This document shows, in pieces, positions 1 through 7,782 of a DNA stretch of 64,000 bases. Position 1 is the first letter of the stretch. Each line of letters starts with the position of its first letter. This stretch comes from DATLZU01 sp051293835 (lineage in GTDB: Bacteria > Nitrospirota > Nitrospiria > Nitrospirales > Nitrospiraceae): the NCBI GenBank assembly GCA_051293835.1, contig JBPKMA010000001.1, positions 341,788 through 405,787 on the forward strand. The letters are read 5' to 3'. The notes beneath the pieces are model-generated. The model made no database searches and had not been told where the DNA came from. It saw only the letters and a list, made by a program, of their open reading frames with translations. The position numbers were made by a program, and so were the translations under genes.

Positions 1-215
1 TTCAAGAGCGGCAGATCCTGAAGGAATGCACGACTCAGGAGCCGGACGGGCGTGAGTTCCATGTCGAGCTGGGACGGGCGGGATCGATAGCATACGTGTA
101 CTGTGCCAATACCTTCGATCAGCGGCAGATCGTGATCGTCGAATCTCAACGTGCGGAGCTGGTGGAAGCCTACTACAACGAAATCGTCGCAGGGATAGGC
201 ACCCATCACGTGTGA
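1..215 (+). CDS. 3' end of an unidentified protein gene (partial)
   Basis: An open frame enters from the left edge and stops with TGA at 213-215; about 70 C-terminal residues are visible. The end reads ...AELVEAYYNEIVAGIGTHHV and is rich in charged residues, with no membrane segment. I do not recognise the family and the start lies outside the window. The gene lies about 140 bp before the radical SAM pair, with a promoter-like sequence between them, so it is probably a separate transcript. The absence of stops over 213 bp and the natural-looking composition support a real gene, but this is not conclusive. Confidence 0.5.
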   Translation, partial: QERQILKECTTQEPDGREFHVELGRAGSIAYVYCANTFDQRQIVIVESQRAELVEAYYNEIVAGIGTHHV

Positions 216-245
216 CGTACGGGGCAAGACCACGTTGACTCACCC

Positions 246-275
246 TTGACCTGGCAGTTGAACGGCGCATAGAAT
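246..275 (+). promoter_or_regulatory. predicted sigma70-type promoter for the radical SAM genes
   Basis: TTGACC at 246-251 and TAGAAT at 270-275 are separated by 18 bp, about 80 bp before the first radical SAM start codon. Prediction by consensus only. Confidence 0.35.
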
Positions 276-354
276 TGGCATAATTTTCGCTAAGTTCTTG
301 AACTCCTGATGAATTTCGATTCCTTCTGGGGGTGTTGAGGAGGAACAGCCAGCC

Positions 355-2241
355 ATGAGAATCGAATATTCCAAAGGCCAACGGGCGAGCACGGAACTGA
401 TCCAGCTTCACCGGCGCTCGTCGGCCGCGGCTGGCGGACGAAAGATGAAGGTCCTGCTGATTTTCCCCCCGGACTGGTACCCCTCCGAACCCTATCTGAG
501 CTTGCCCACTCTGACCGCCGTCCTTCGTGCTGCTGGGCACACGGTGATCCAAAAAGATGTGAACCTCGAGATGTACGACTGGTATTTCAGCGAGGATTTT
601 CTCAAGCGCGTGCTTCGCAAGGTACCCCAACAGCTCGATCGGCTGAGGAAACTGGCGAAGAGGCGAGAGTTGGAGGAATGGGAGGTGGACCTCCAGCTTG
701 CGTTGTGCGATTTGACCCGTCAGCGGATCGCCGAGCTGACTGACAAGGCGGAGCGGGCCAAGCGGATCGTGCGCGGCGAGGATTTTTATGACATCGACAA
801 GCTGGAATGGGCTATCAACACATTTCGGGAAATCACTGCGGCGATCTCGCTGGTCTATGCCCCGGCGCGGATCTGCATGCCCCCGATGGAGACCGATCTT
901 TCCTATAAGGTTTTCATGTCGTCCGAGGTGATGGATGCGGTGCGCGACACGCAGGTGAACGTCTATCGAGATGTGTTTGATCACCTGGTCAAGCCGACCA
1001 TCGAAGCCGAACGACCCGACGTGGTCGGAGTTTCGATCGTGCTCCAACAGCAGCTTTTCTCGTCGATGACGTTCTGCGCCCTGATCAAGGAACAGTTTCC
1101 GCAGATCCACGTCACGATCGGCGGCAATACGGTGACGCGGCTGCGTGATGTCCTGCCCGGTTCGCCGCTGTTCGCGTTCTTCGACAGCGCGGTGATCTAC
1201 GAAGGAGAGACGGCGTTTTTGCAACTGGTCGAGGCGGTGGGTGCCGGACGAGATCTGGGCGGCATCCCGAACCTGATCTATCGTGATGCAGCCGGAGTGC
1301 ACACTTCGCCGCTGACGTATGCGGAAGACTTGGGCTCGCTCCCTCCACCCGATTTCGACGGTCTGCCGCTGGAGAAGTATTTCGTGCCGGACCGCATTCT
1401 GCCGTACCTGGCTACGCGCGGTTGTTACTGGGGCCGCTGCGAGTTCTGCGATCACGGCGAAGGTTACACCGCCGGCTTTCGGACGAAGAAGATTGAGCAG
1501 ATCATCGAGGATATTCGGTTCCTCAAAACGAAATATCACACCCGCCATTTCCACTTTACCGACGAATCCTATCCGCCGGCGCTCTTCCGAAAACTGGCCC
1601 GCCGGCTGGTCGAGACCAAGATGGACATCCTCTGGACGACCCACATGCGGTTTGAGAAGAGCTTACTTGACGAAGCGGTGTGGCGAGACGCACGGGATTC
1701 CGGGTGCCGGTATCTCCACTTTGGCTATGAATCGGGGAGTGAACGGGTGCTCAAATTGATGGACAAGGCCACGACGACGGATGTGATCAAGCGGCACTTG
1801 GAACTGTCCGCCGGGGTGGGAATCTGGAACCATGTGATGGGGTTCTTCGGATTTCCGGGGGAGACGCGGGAGGAGGCCTGGCAGTCGGTTCGATTCCTGG
1901 AGGACAACAAGGCGTATGTCCATTCGCTCGGTTTCGGAACCTTCGACTTGAGCAAACACACTCCTGTCGCGAAGCACCCGGAAAAGTGGGGTGTGACTCC
2001 TTACAAGAATCCGGACTGGGACTTGGCGCTGGATTATTATTACACTGTGCGCGAAGGGCTCAGCGTTGAAGAGGCAGAGCGGGTGTTCGAAGAGTTTGAG
2101 CGCAATCATTATCCGGGGTGGGACCTGCGCATCTTCATCCGGGAGTACGTCTTTCTCTATATCGCCCGGTTTGGGCTGAGCAAACGGCCGGCCCTCCAGT
2201 TCAATCCGGATCGCATTCCTGCCGGGACGGCATCGAGTTAG
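355..2241 (+). CDS. B12-binding domain radical SAM protein, copy 1
   Basis: A 628-residue enzyme of the cobalamin-binding radical SAM superfamily. Residues about 31-75 begin a Rossmann-like B12 domain (MKVLLIFPPDWYP, then PTLTAVLRAAGH). This is interrupted by a charged helical insert, roughly residues 60-200, and resumes at PDVVGVSIVLQQQ and IHVTIGGN. The [4Fe-4S] cysteines are C357, C362 and C365 in RGCYWGRCEFCDHG. The spacing is CX4CX2C, not the common CX3CX2C, although related spacings occur in some B12-radical SAM groups. A HFHFTDESYPP segment and a C-terminal GFFGFPGETREE segment follow. The start has a clear AGGAGGAA Shine-Dalgarno sequence. The next gene is a close paralogue 10 bp downstream. 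The substrate is unknown; members of this superfamily do methylations and ring or C-C rearrangements, so the reaction cannot be named. Confidence 0.85.
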   Translation: MRIEYSKGQRASTELIQLHRRSSAAAGGRKMKVLLIFPPDWYPSEPYLSLPTLTAVLRAAGHTVIQKDVNLEMYDWYFSEDFLKRVLRKVPQQLDRLRKLAKRRELEEWEVDLQLALCDLTRQRIAELTDKAERAKRIVRGEDFYDIDKLEWAINTFREITAAISLVYAPARICMPPMETDLSYKVFMSSEVMDAVRDTQVNVYRDVFDHLVKPTIEAERPDVVGVSIVLQQQLFSSMTFCALIKEQFPQIHVTIGGNTVTRLRDVLPGSPLFAFFDSAVIYEGETAFLQLVEAVGAGRDLGGIPNLIYRDAAGVHTSPLTYAEDLGSLPPPDFDGLPLEKYFVPDRILPYLATRGCYWGRCEFCDHGEGYTAGFRTKKIEQIIEDIRFLKTKYHTRHFHFTDESYPPALFRKLARRLVETKMDILWTTHMRFEKSLLDEAVWRDARDSGCRYLHFGYESGSERVLKLMDKATTTDVIKRHLELSAGVGIWNHVMGFFGFPGETREEAWQSVRFLEDNKAYVHSLGFGTFDLSKHTPVAKHPEKWGVTPYKNPDWDLALDYYYTVREGLSVEEAERVFEEFERNHYPGWDLRIFIREYVFLYIARFGLSKRPALQFNPDRIPAGTASS

Positions 2242-2251
2242 AGTTAAGGCG

Positions 2252-4204
2252 ATGAGCCATCTGATTCAGATCGAAGGAGTGGGCACCCGGCGGAGGAGCG
2301 GCCGCAAGCTCAAGACCATGCTTTTGTTCCCGCCGGAGTGGGTGCCGACCGCGCCTTACCTGGCCTTACCCTGCCTGGCCGCCGTCCTTCGCGAGCACGG
2401 GCACGAGGTCATCCAGAAAGACGTCAATATCGAGATGTACAATCACTTCTTCAGCGATATGTTCCTTATCTGGATTAAAGCCAGGATGGGCATGCAGTTG
2501 AAGGAGCTGGAAGCCAAGGAGCAGGCAGGATGGTTGACTGACCAGGAGGCGGATCAGAAGGCCTGTTTGGAGGCCAAGGCCTCGATCGATGTGTTGGAAC
2601 TGGCGGAACGGGCCGAGCGGGCGAAGCGCATCGTCCATAGCGAGGAGTTTTACGATGCTGACAAGTTGGAGTGGGCGCTGAACACGTTCCGCGAGGTGAT
2701 GCAGTACATTTCTGCTGCGTACTACCCGGCGTCGTTGGTGTTCTACCCGATGGAGAGCAACCTGGGTTACCGGCCTGGCGTGTCCAAGGAGGTCTTTGCC
2801 TGTCTCGACGACGACCAGGTGAATGTCTATCGCGATGTCTGTCGGCAACTGGTCTTGCCGGTCGTCGGCAGGGAGTTGCCAGAGGTAGTGGGCGTCTCGA
2901 TCGGGACGCAAATGCAACTGCTGGCTGGTCTGACCATTTGCAAAATGATCAAAGAAGCGTTCCCGCAAATCCACGTCGTGGTGGGCGGCAACGTCATTAC
3001 GAGATTACAGGAAGAATTGCCGAAGCATGAGCGGTTTTTCACCGAAGTGTTCGATTCGGCGATTCTGTATGAGGGCGAGCACGCTTTGCTCTGGCTACTC
3101 GAAGCGCTGAGCGGAGAACGGGATCTGGCTTCGGTACCGAACCTCATCTATCGCGACGGGCAGGGGATTCGGACGAGCCAAGAGATCTATACGGAGCGGA
3201 TGACGGCCCTGCCCTTGCCAGACTTCGACGGCTTGCCTCTGGACAGCTATTTTGTGCCGGTGCGCATCCTGCCTTATCTCGCGACCAGAGGCTGCTATTG
3301 GGGGCGGTGCACGTTCTGCGATCACGGGCAGGGTTATTTCGACCAATATCGGGGGAGGCCGGCGCATCTTGTTGTGCAGCAGCTCAAGGCGTTAAAGGAC
3401 AAATATCGCTGCGAACATTTTCTGTTCTCCGACGAATCCTATCCGCCCGCGCTCTTTAAGAAGGTCACGCAACTACTGGTTGAGCAGAACGTCGGCATCA
3501 AGTGGACGACGCTGATCCGTTTCGAGGAAACGCTGCAGGACCCGGAGATCTGGAAGCTGGCCGCAAAATCCGGATGCTGCACGCTCTATTACGGGATGGA
3601 ATCGGCTAACGAGCGCGTGCTGAACTTGATGGACAAGCACGTCAAAAAGAGCGTCATCGCGCACAATCTGAAAGAAGCAGCCAAGGCGGGTATCTGGAAC
3701 CACGTGATGGCTTTTTATGGGTTTCCCGGCGAGACCCGCGAGGAGGCGCTGGAGACCAGGCAGTTTATTCTCGACAACCAGCCGTACATTCATTCGGTCG
3801 AGCTCTTCTATTTTGTTGCCTATCGCCATACGCCGGTGGTCAGGAACCCAGAGAAATTCGGCATCACCATTCACAAACAGGAGGAGTACGACCTTCCGCT
3901 GGATTACTATTACACCTTGAACGAGCCGGGTGGACTTTCCTGCCTCGATGCGATGCAGCTCTGCGAGGAGTTTTATCGAAATGATTTCCAGCCCTGGGCT
4001 GTTCGGGTGAACGCCCGCGAGCACGTCTTTCTTTATATCTCCAAGTATGGCACCAACCGGTTGCCGCAGATCTACGCGCAGCGAAAAGAGGGCGCCGCGG
4101 ACAGCGTCTCCGGGCTGGTAACCTGGCCGGTTGCATTGGGCGAGGGCGAAGGGAAGGCCGGCGAACCATCGATGACCCGGGTGGTTAGCCACGCGGTGTC
4201 ATGA
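2252..4204 (+). CDS. B12-binding domain radical SAM protein, copy 2
   Basis: A 650-residue paralogue of the preceding gene, similar along its whole length: KTMLLFPPEWVPTAPYLALP, the helical insert, VVGGNVITRL, RGCYWGRCTFCDHGQGY, HFLFSDESYPPALF, MAFYGFPGETREE. The cluster cysteines are C348, C353 and C356, again CX4CX2C followed by DHG. It differs in a C-terminal tail of about 30 residues ending RVVSHAVS and in the insert sequence. The 10-bp spacing indicates co-transcription with copy 1. Two diverged but complete copies with intact cysteines suggest either two successive steps on one substrate or a heterodimer. Both ideas are inference. Confidence 0.85.
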   Translation: MSHLIQIEGVGTRRRSGRKLKTMLLFPPEWVPTAPYLALPCLAAVLREHGHEVIQKDVNIEMYNHFFSDMFLIWIKARMGMQLKELEAKEQAGWLTDQEADQKACLEAKASIDVLELAERAERAKRIVHSEEFYDADKLEWALNTFREVMQYISAAYYPASLVFYPMESNLGYRPGVSKEVFACLDDDQVNVYRDVCRQLVLPVVGRELPEVVGVSIGTQMQLLAGLTICKMIKEAFPQIHVVVGGNVITRLQEELPKHERFFTEVFDSAILYEGEHALLWLLEALSGERDLASVPNLIYRDGQGIRTSQEIYTERMTALPLPDFDGLPLDSYFVPVRILPYLATRGCYWGRCTFCDHGQGYFDQYRGRPAHLVVQQLKALKDKYRCEHFLFSDESYPPALFKKVTQLLVEQNVGIKWTTLIRFEETLQDPEIWKLAAKSGCCTLYYGMESANERVLNLMDKHVKKSVIAHNLKEAAKAGIWNHVMAFYGFPGETREEALETRQFILDNQPYIHSVELFYFVAYRHTPVVRNPEKFGITIHKQEEYDLPLDYYYTLNEPGGLSCLDAMQLCEEFYRNDFQPWAVRVNAREHVFLYISKYGTNRLPQIYAQRKEGAADSVSGLVTWPVALGEGEGKAGEPSMTRVVSHAVS

Positions 4205-4310
4205 GCAAGGAGCCGATAGCAAATAGCTGGCAACGAATGATTGCCAGTGGAAGGCAACCAGGGAAACTGATTCTCGTTGGGCTCGGCACTCCGTTACGCG
4301 CTTTCCGCGG

Positions 4311-4550
4311 TCAGCGTTGGGATGACAGCCAATTGCTCAGCAGTTGGTAGGCTGCCTCGATCTGTTTTGTCATTGTTTCGGCTTTTTTGTACATCTGCAT
4401 ATACTTGCGCGGATTGTTGGTCAGGTTGGCATACCGATGGGGATGCCAGAGGTGCAGCAGTTCCTGGTATCTCCGATCGAGCAGCTCGCGCGTGACCGGC
4501 AACGAGAGATCGAACATTTCCAACGCGCGATCGAGGTCCGATTGCTCCAT
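4311..4550 (-). CDS. small J-domain-like protein with HPH in place of HPD
   Basis: A 79-residue protein, antisense to the flanking radical SAM genes. It has the layout of a J-domain: a first helix, then LLDRRYQELLHLWHPHRYAN, where LWHPHRY occupies the place of the KYHPDK loop, then a lysine-rich turn and a final helix KQIEAAYQLLSNW matching the I..AY..L end of J-domains. The aspartate of the HPD triad, needed to stimulate Hsp70 ATPase, is replaced by histidine. The domain is almost the entire protein. No Shine-Dalgarno sequence is obvious before the ATG. Its position between radical SAM genes hints at a helper role, but orientation argues for separate transcription. It may be a degenerate or non-Hsp70 J-like protein. 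Confidence 0.6.
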   Translation of the reverse strand: MEQSDLDRALEMFDLSLPVTRELLDRRYQELLHLWHPHRYANLTNNPRKYMQMYKKAETMTKQIEAAYQLLSNWLSSQR

Positions 4551-4633
4551 GGCGTGACGGATTCAAGCGTCTGGCGGCCGTCGTCGCGCCGCCCGTCGGT
4601 GAGTGTGACAAAGAGCCGGAAACTCTGTCAATC

Positions 4634-5878
4634 ATGCGTCTAACCGCTCCGCTGCCCATCCTGCAGGCCCCGCCGGTCCTCAAGAGCAAGGACTACCGAG
4701 AGATCCTGAAGCGGGAAATGGACGGGGGGAAAATCCCGCTCAGCCTCGGCAAGAGCTGTCCTGTCAAGTGTGAATTTTGCTACGAGATCGATCACTCGTA
4801 TCGAGAGACAGCCGACCCGCCGCGAACGACTCAAGAGGACTGGGAGTTCATTCTCGACTACATCAACAAGAAGCCGACCGATCCCCAGCAATTCTGGTGT
4901 CTAGGTGGGAACGAATACATGGAATGGACGGATCTGTTCCTGCATCCCAAGGCCATGGAATGGCTGGAGGATTTTCTGAAGTACACCGACAAAAACGTCA
5001 CGTTCTTCACCGTTGGATTCGTGCATGTGCCGAAGATCCACCAGTTGGCCGCGCAGTATCCCGGACGGATCAATTTTGAATTGTCGGTCATCACGCTGAG
5101 CGGCTATCGGGAACGGCTCATGCCGCACGCTCCATCGGTGAAGCACCTGATGAAGGTTCTGGATGGGCCGGCCGTCTCTTCAGCCAATTTTTATGCGTTC
5201 GACGACTATACGATGTCCAAGGATGCCGTCACGATCTCCGGCGTCAACCAGAAGTGCGTGTTGTGGATGGGGTGTCTGACGCCGGTGCGGGGGCTTAAGG
5301 AAGAGACGGTCGCACTGATGCGGCAAGGGCGGAAATATCTGCCGCGCGAGGCCGAGCGCGTCTACGATGCGGGCTTGCCGAATCTGCAGACCATCCACAC
5401 GGAAGCTCCGATCACGGCTTTTCTGAACCGTCGTCGGATCGTGAGCCTGTTCGATTCGCTGGAGTTGGAAAAGCATGATACGGTGGTGATGGCCAAGAGC
5501 GTTTACAAGATCCTCACAATGTACCGAAAGAATCGAGCCCGATTCCTTATGGTGCCCAATGCGACCTTGGGTGGAGACTCAGACTGCACGATCCTGCTGA
5601 CGTTCGACGACATTGCTAGACGGTTGAGCGGTCAGAAGATGATCCATGTCCCCAAGTGCATGATGCAGTCAGGACGCGGGCCGTATACGGACATTGCCGG
5701 CGTGACGCTCGACCAGTTCATCAAGAAGACCGGTGTGAAGGTCAGGGTGTTGCATCGGATTGATACCAGATTCGCCAACAAACTGCTGTACCGCAACGGC
5801 CACCTGCGCAACTACGTCGAGGACTACCTCCGCAATCCCCTCACTCAGTCATACGAAGCTCTGCCCATTTCCGCTTAG
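4634..5878 (+). CDS. radical SAM protein with DUF512-like C-terminal half
   Basis: A 414-residue enzyme. The radical SAM cysteines sit near residues 46-53 in SCPVKCEFCYE, a canonical CX3CX2C motif. The N-terminal half looks like a radical SAM barrel (LGGNEYMEW, NFELSVITLSGYRERL). The C-terminal half contains TPVRGLKEETVALMRQGRKY, MVPNATLGGDSDCTILLTFDDI and a final leucine-rich segment. These resemble the DUF512 region that follows radical SAM or PDZ domains in other bacteria, where NxFFGGxxTVTGLLTGQDI is typical. That assignment is by eye. It carries no B12 domain, unlike its two upstream neighbours. The gene begins about 430 bp after copy 2 in the same direction, so it could belong to the same pathway. 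Substrate and product are unknown. Confidence 0.75.
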   Translation: MRLTAPLPILQAPPVLKSKDYREILKREMDGGKIPLSLGKSCPVKCEFCYEIDHSYRETADPPRTTQEDWEFILDYINKKPTDPQQFWCLGGNEYMEWTDLFLHPKAMEWLEDFLKYTDKNVTFFTVGFVHVPKIHQLAAQYPGRINFELSVITLSGYRERLMPHAPSVKHLMKVLDGPAVSSANFYAFDDYTMSKDAVTISGVNQKCVLWMGCLTPVRGLKEETVALMRQGRKYLPREAERVYDAGLPNLQTIHTEAPITAFLNRRRIVSLFDSLELEKHDTVVMAKSVYKILTMYRKNRARFLMVPNATLGGDSDCTILLTFDDIARRLSGQKMIHVPKCMMQSGRGPYTDIAGVTLDQFIKKTGVKVRVLHRIDTRFANKLLYRNGHLRNYVEDYLRNPLTQSYEALPISA

Positions 5879-5886
5879 CGCATATA

Positions 5887-5910
5887 GGCCGCTCAAGCAC
5901 CGGCCGTTTT
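5887..5910 (+). terminator. possible weak terminator after the radical SAM gene
   Basis: GGCCG at 5887-5891 and CGGCC at 5901-5905 can pair around a 9-nt loop and are followed by GTTTTC. The stem is short and the T-run brief, between two convergent genes. Confidence 0.25.
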
Positions 5911-5968
5911 CCCGCCTTCCTTTGTTTTGGAATTTGTAAGAACGGCGGGGGAGGGAGTAGAGGGACAG

Positions 5969-6649
5969 CTATTTTGCGGTGAGGACCGGGTCGAGATTGA
6001 AGGCCACACTGATGCGCGGAGCCGTGCCCGTGTAGGTGGTCACGGCATGGAAGAGCCACCCGGGGAACATCACACACTGGCCGGCCGTGGGGGAAAACGA
6101 AATATTGCGCCCGGCATCGTGCAGTTCGGGCATGGCATAGCGGAGATAGGGGGCAAGCATCCTGGGCAAGCAGCCCCGCGGATCAAAGAGCTGCAACTCG
6201 CCGCCGCATTTGCTATCGGGCGAGATGTCGCCGACATCCACATAATACACGCCAGACCAAAAGCTGCCGGGATGCGGATGGGCGGCATTGCTGCCCCCCT
6301 TGCGCTGCACGTTGGACCAGACTTCGACGACCTGCCAGCCGGGACGCCGTCCGGCCGTCCCCGGCGCCCGTTCGGAGAACTCTGTCACCTGCGTGGCCAC
6401 CTCAATGACGGGTTCGAACAACCGCTTCAAAGGCTCGCCAGCCCAATCCAGCATGGAGAGATCGTGTGGAGAGGACCAGCCAACGACCTCGTAGTCCGAA
6501 TAAGCGGGCGTGGAAGCTTCGCGCTCGAGAATCGCACGACGCAACTGAGCATTGATCTGTTCGTGGTCCGGAACTGTGAAGACGAGAAGGGGGGTCGAGA
6601 AAATCGGGCGGACGTTAATTTCCATTTCCCGTGCCATGGAAGCCAACAT
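5969..6649 (-). CDS. putative 2OG-Fe(II) oxygenase of the TIGR02466 type
   Basis: A 226-residue protein with the double-stranded beta-helix pattern of the TIGR02466 / 2OG-FeII_Oxy_5 group. H124 and H126 lie in NAAHPHPGSFWSGVYYVD, CGGELQLFDPRG follows, and the distal site has H201 in MFPGWLFHAV with R212 in TAPRISVAFN as the likely 2-oxoglutarate-binding arginine. Some members of the group act on proline or other amino acids, but this substrate is unknown. The first ATG (6649) has GGGGAA about 9 nt upstream; a start at residue 5 or 9 is possible. It is convergent with the radical SAM gene and divergent from the PhzF-like gene, so it is probably a single-gene transcript. Confidence 0.8.
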   Translation of the reverse strand: MLASMAREMEINVRPIFSTPLLVFTVPDHEQINAQLRRAILEREASTPAYSDYEVVGWSSPHDLSMLDWAGEPLKRLFEPVIEVATQVTEFSERAPGTAGRRPGWQVVEVWSNVQRKGGSNAAHPHPGSFWSGVYYVDVGDISPDSKCGGELQLFDPRGCLPRMLAPYLRYAMPELHDAGRNISFSPTAGQCVMFPGWLFHAVTTYTGTAPRISVAFNLDPVLTAK

Positions 6650-6717
6650 AGCGTTGCATTCCCCGGCAAGTCAAGGTCGGTGCCGTGGCGACGGGCCGGG
6701 CTATGGCTACGACCGGT

Positions 6718-6747
6718 TTGACAAGGACTTCGGCGCTGACCTACAGT
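6718..6747 (+). promoter_or_regulatory. predicted promoter directly before the PhzF-like gene
   Basis: TTGACA at 6718-6723, an 18-bp spacer and TACAGT at 6742-6747. Expected initiation near 6754 is only a few bases before the ATG at 6758, which has no Shine-Dalgarno sequence, so the mRNA may be leaderless. Confidence 0.45.
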
Positions 6748-6757
6748 AGCATCGGCG

Positions 6758-7690
6758 ATGGATGACGAGGTCCGAACTCTCAAATTTTATCAGGCCGACG
6801 TCTTCACCGACCAACCGTTCGGTGGGAATCCCGTCGCCGTCCTCCCGGACGCCCAAGGCTTGACCGATCGCGAGCTACAACAGATCGCTCGTGAAATGAA
6901 CCTCTCTGAAACCGTCTTTGTCTTCCCTCCGACTGATCAGGCCGCCGTCGCCAAGATCCGCATTTTCACTCCGACGCGGGAGATCCCCTTTGCAGGCCAT
7001 CCCGTTCTCGGAACCTTTTACGTGCTGGGTGAACTGAAGAAGCTGGCGGTCCGGGAGCCGGTGACGTGCGCCGTGTATGAGTGCAATCTTGGTCTGTTTC
7101 CCGTCGAACTTCACACGCATCGTGGGGAGATCCTGCGGGTGGTCATGTCGCAACCCAAACCGCAGTTTTTGAACCAGGTGGAAGGGGTCCAGGCTGTCTT
7201 CGATGTTGCTAAGGCGCTGGGGGTATCGAAGAATGCGATCACCGAGGCGAAATGGCCGATCCAGGTCGTCTCGACCGGCTTACCCGTCATGATTGTGCCG
7301 GTGCGCACGCTGACGGCCGTGCGGTCCATCATGCCGGATGTGTCGGCCGTGAACCGGCTCTGCGAACGCTACGGAGCGAACGGGATGATGGTCTTCACAA
7401 CGATGACAGTTGATGAGGCGGCGACCGTCCACACTCGCATGTTCGCGCCGCCTGTCGGGGTGCTCGAAGATCCGGCCACCGGCAGCGCCAGCGGGGCATT
7501 GGGTGCGTATTTGGTCCATCACGGCGTGGTGGAGGTGGCTCCGATGACCGAGATCGTCGCCGAACAGGGCTACGAAATCGAGCGCCCCTCGCGCATTCTT
7601 ATCCAGGTTGAATCAGACGACGATGCGATCCAGGAAGTCAAAGTCGGCGGCCAAGTGGTGATGGTGGCGGAAGGAGTTCTAAGATTCTGA
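6758..7690 (+). CDS. PhzF family isomerase/epimerase-like protein
   Basis: A 310-residue member of the PhzF / diaminopimelate-epimerase-fold family. Recognisable landmarks are FYQADVFTDQPFGGNPVAVL at the N-terminus, MNLSETVFVFPP with the glutamate equivalent to PhzF Glu45, PFAGHPVLGT, and EDPATGSASGALGAYL near the C-terminus. PhzF isomerises a phenazine precursor, but most chromosomal homologues lie outside phenazine clusters and have unknown substrates, and no other phenazine gene is present here. The ATG at 6758 is the only plausible start. It has no Shine-Dalgarno sequence and sits about 11 bp after a promoter-like -10 box. Confidence 0.88.
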   Translation: MDDEVRTLKFYQADVFTDQPFGGNPVAVLPDAQGLTDRELQQIAREMNLSETVFVFPPTDQAAVAKIRIFTPTREIPFAGHPVLGTFYVLGELKKLAVREPVTCAVYECNLGLFPVELHTHRGEILRVVMSQPKPQFLNQVEGVQAVFDVAKALGVSKNAITEAKWPIQVVSTGLPVMIVPVRTLTAVRSIMPDVSAVNRLCERYGANGMMVFTTMTVDEAATVHTRMFAPPVGVLEDPATGSASGALGAYLVHHGVVEVAPMTEIVAEQGYEIERPSRILIQVESDDDAIQEVKVGGQVVMVAEGVLRF

Positions 7691-7710
7691 AATCTAAGAA
7701 TAACGAAATT

Positions 7711-7747
7711 TGAGGAATGGAGCCCCAAATGGTCTGACAATTCCTCA
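7711..7747. repeat. short inverted repeat between two genes
   Basis: TGAGGAAT at 7711-7718 and its exact complement ATTCCTCA at 7740-7747 flank 21 bp. The 3' flank CATTCCACATTC resembles motifs at 12.7 kb, so this may be a decayed dispersed repeat. No T-run follows. Confidence 0.3.
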
Positions 7748-7782
7748 TTCCACATTCAGCGTTCACGATCGATGAGGGAGCG

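Noticed and set aside
5880..5968. Strong bidirectional terminator between the radical SAM gene and the oxygenase gene
   Set aside because: CCCGCC and GGCGGG could pair over a long loop, but no proper T-run follows on either strand; only a weak plus-strand candidate is retained.
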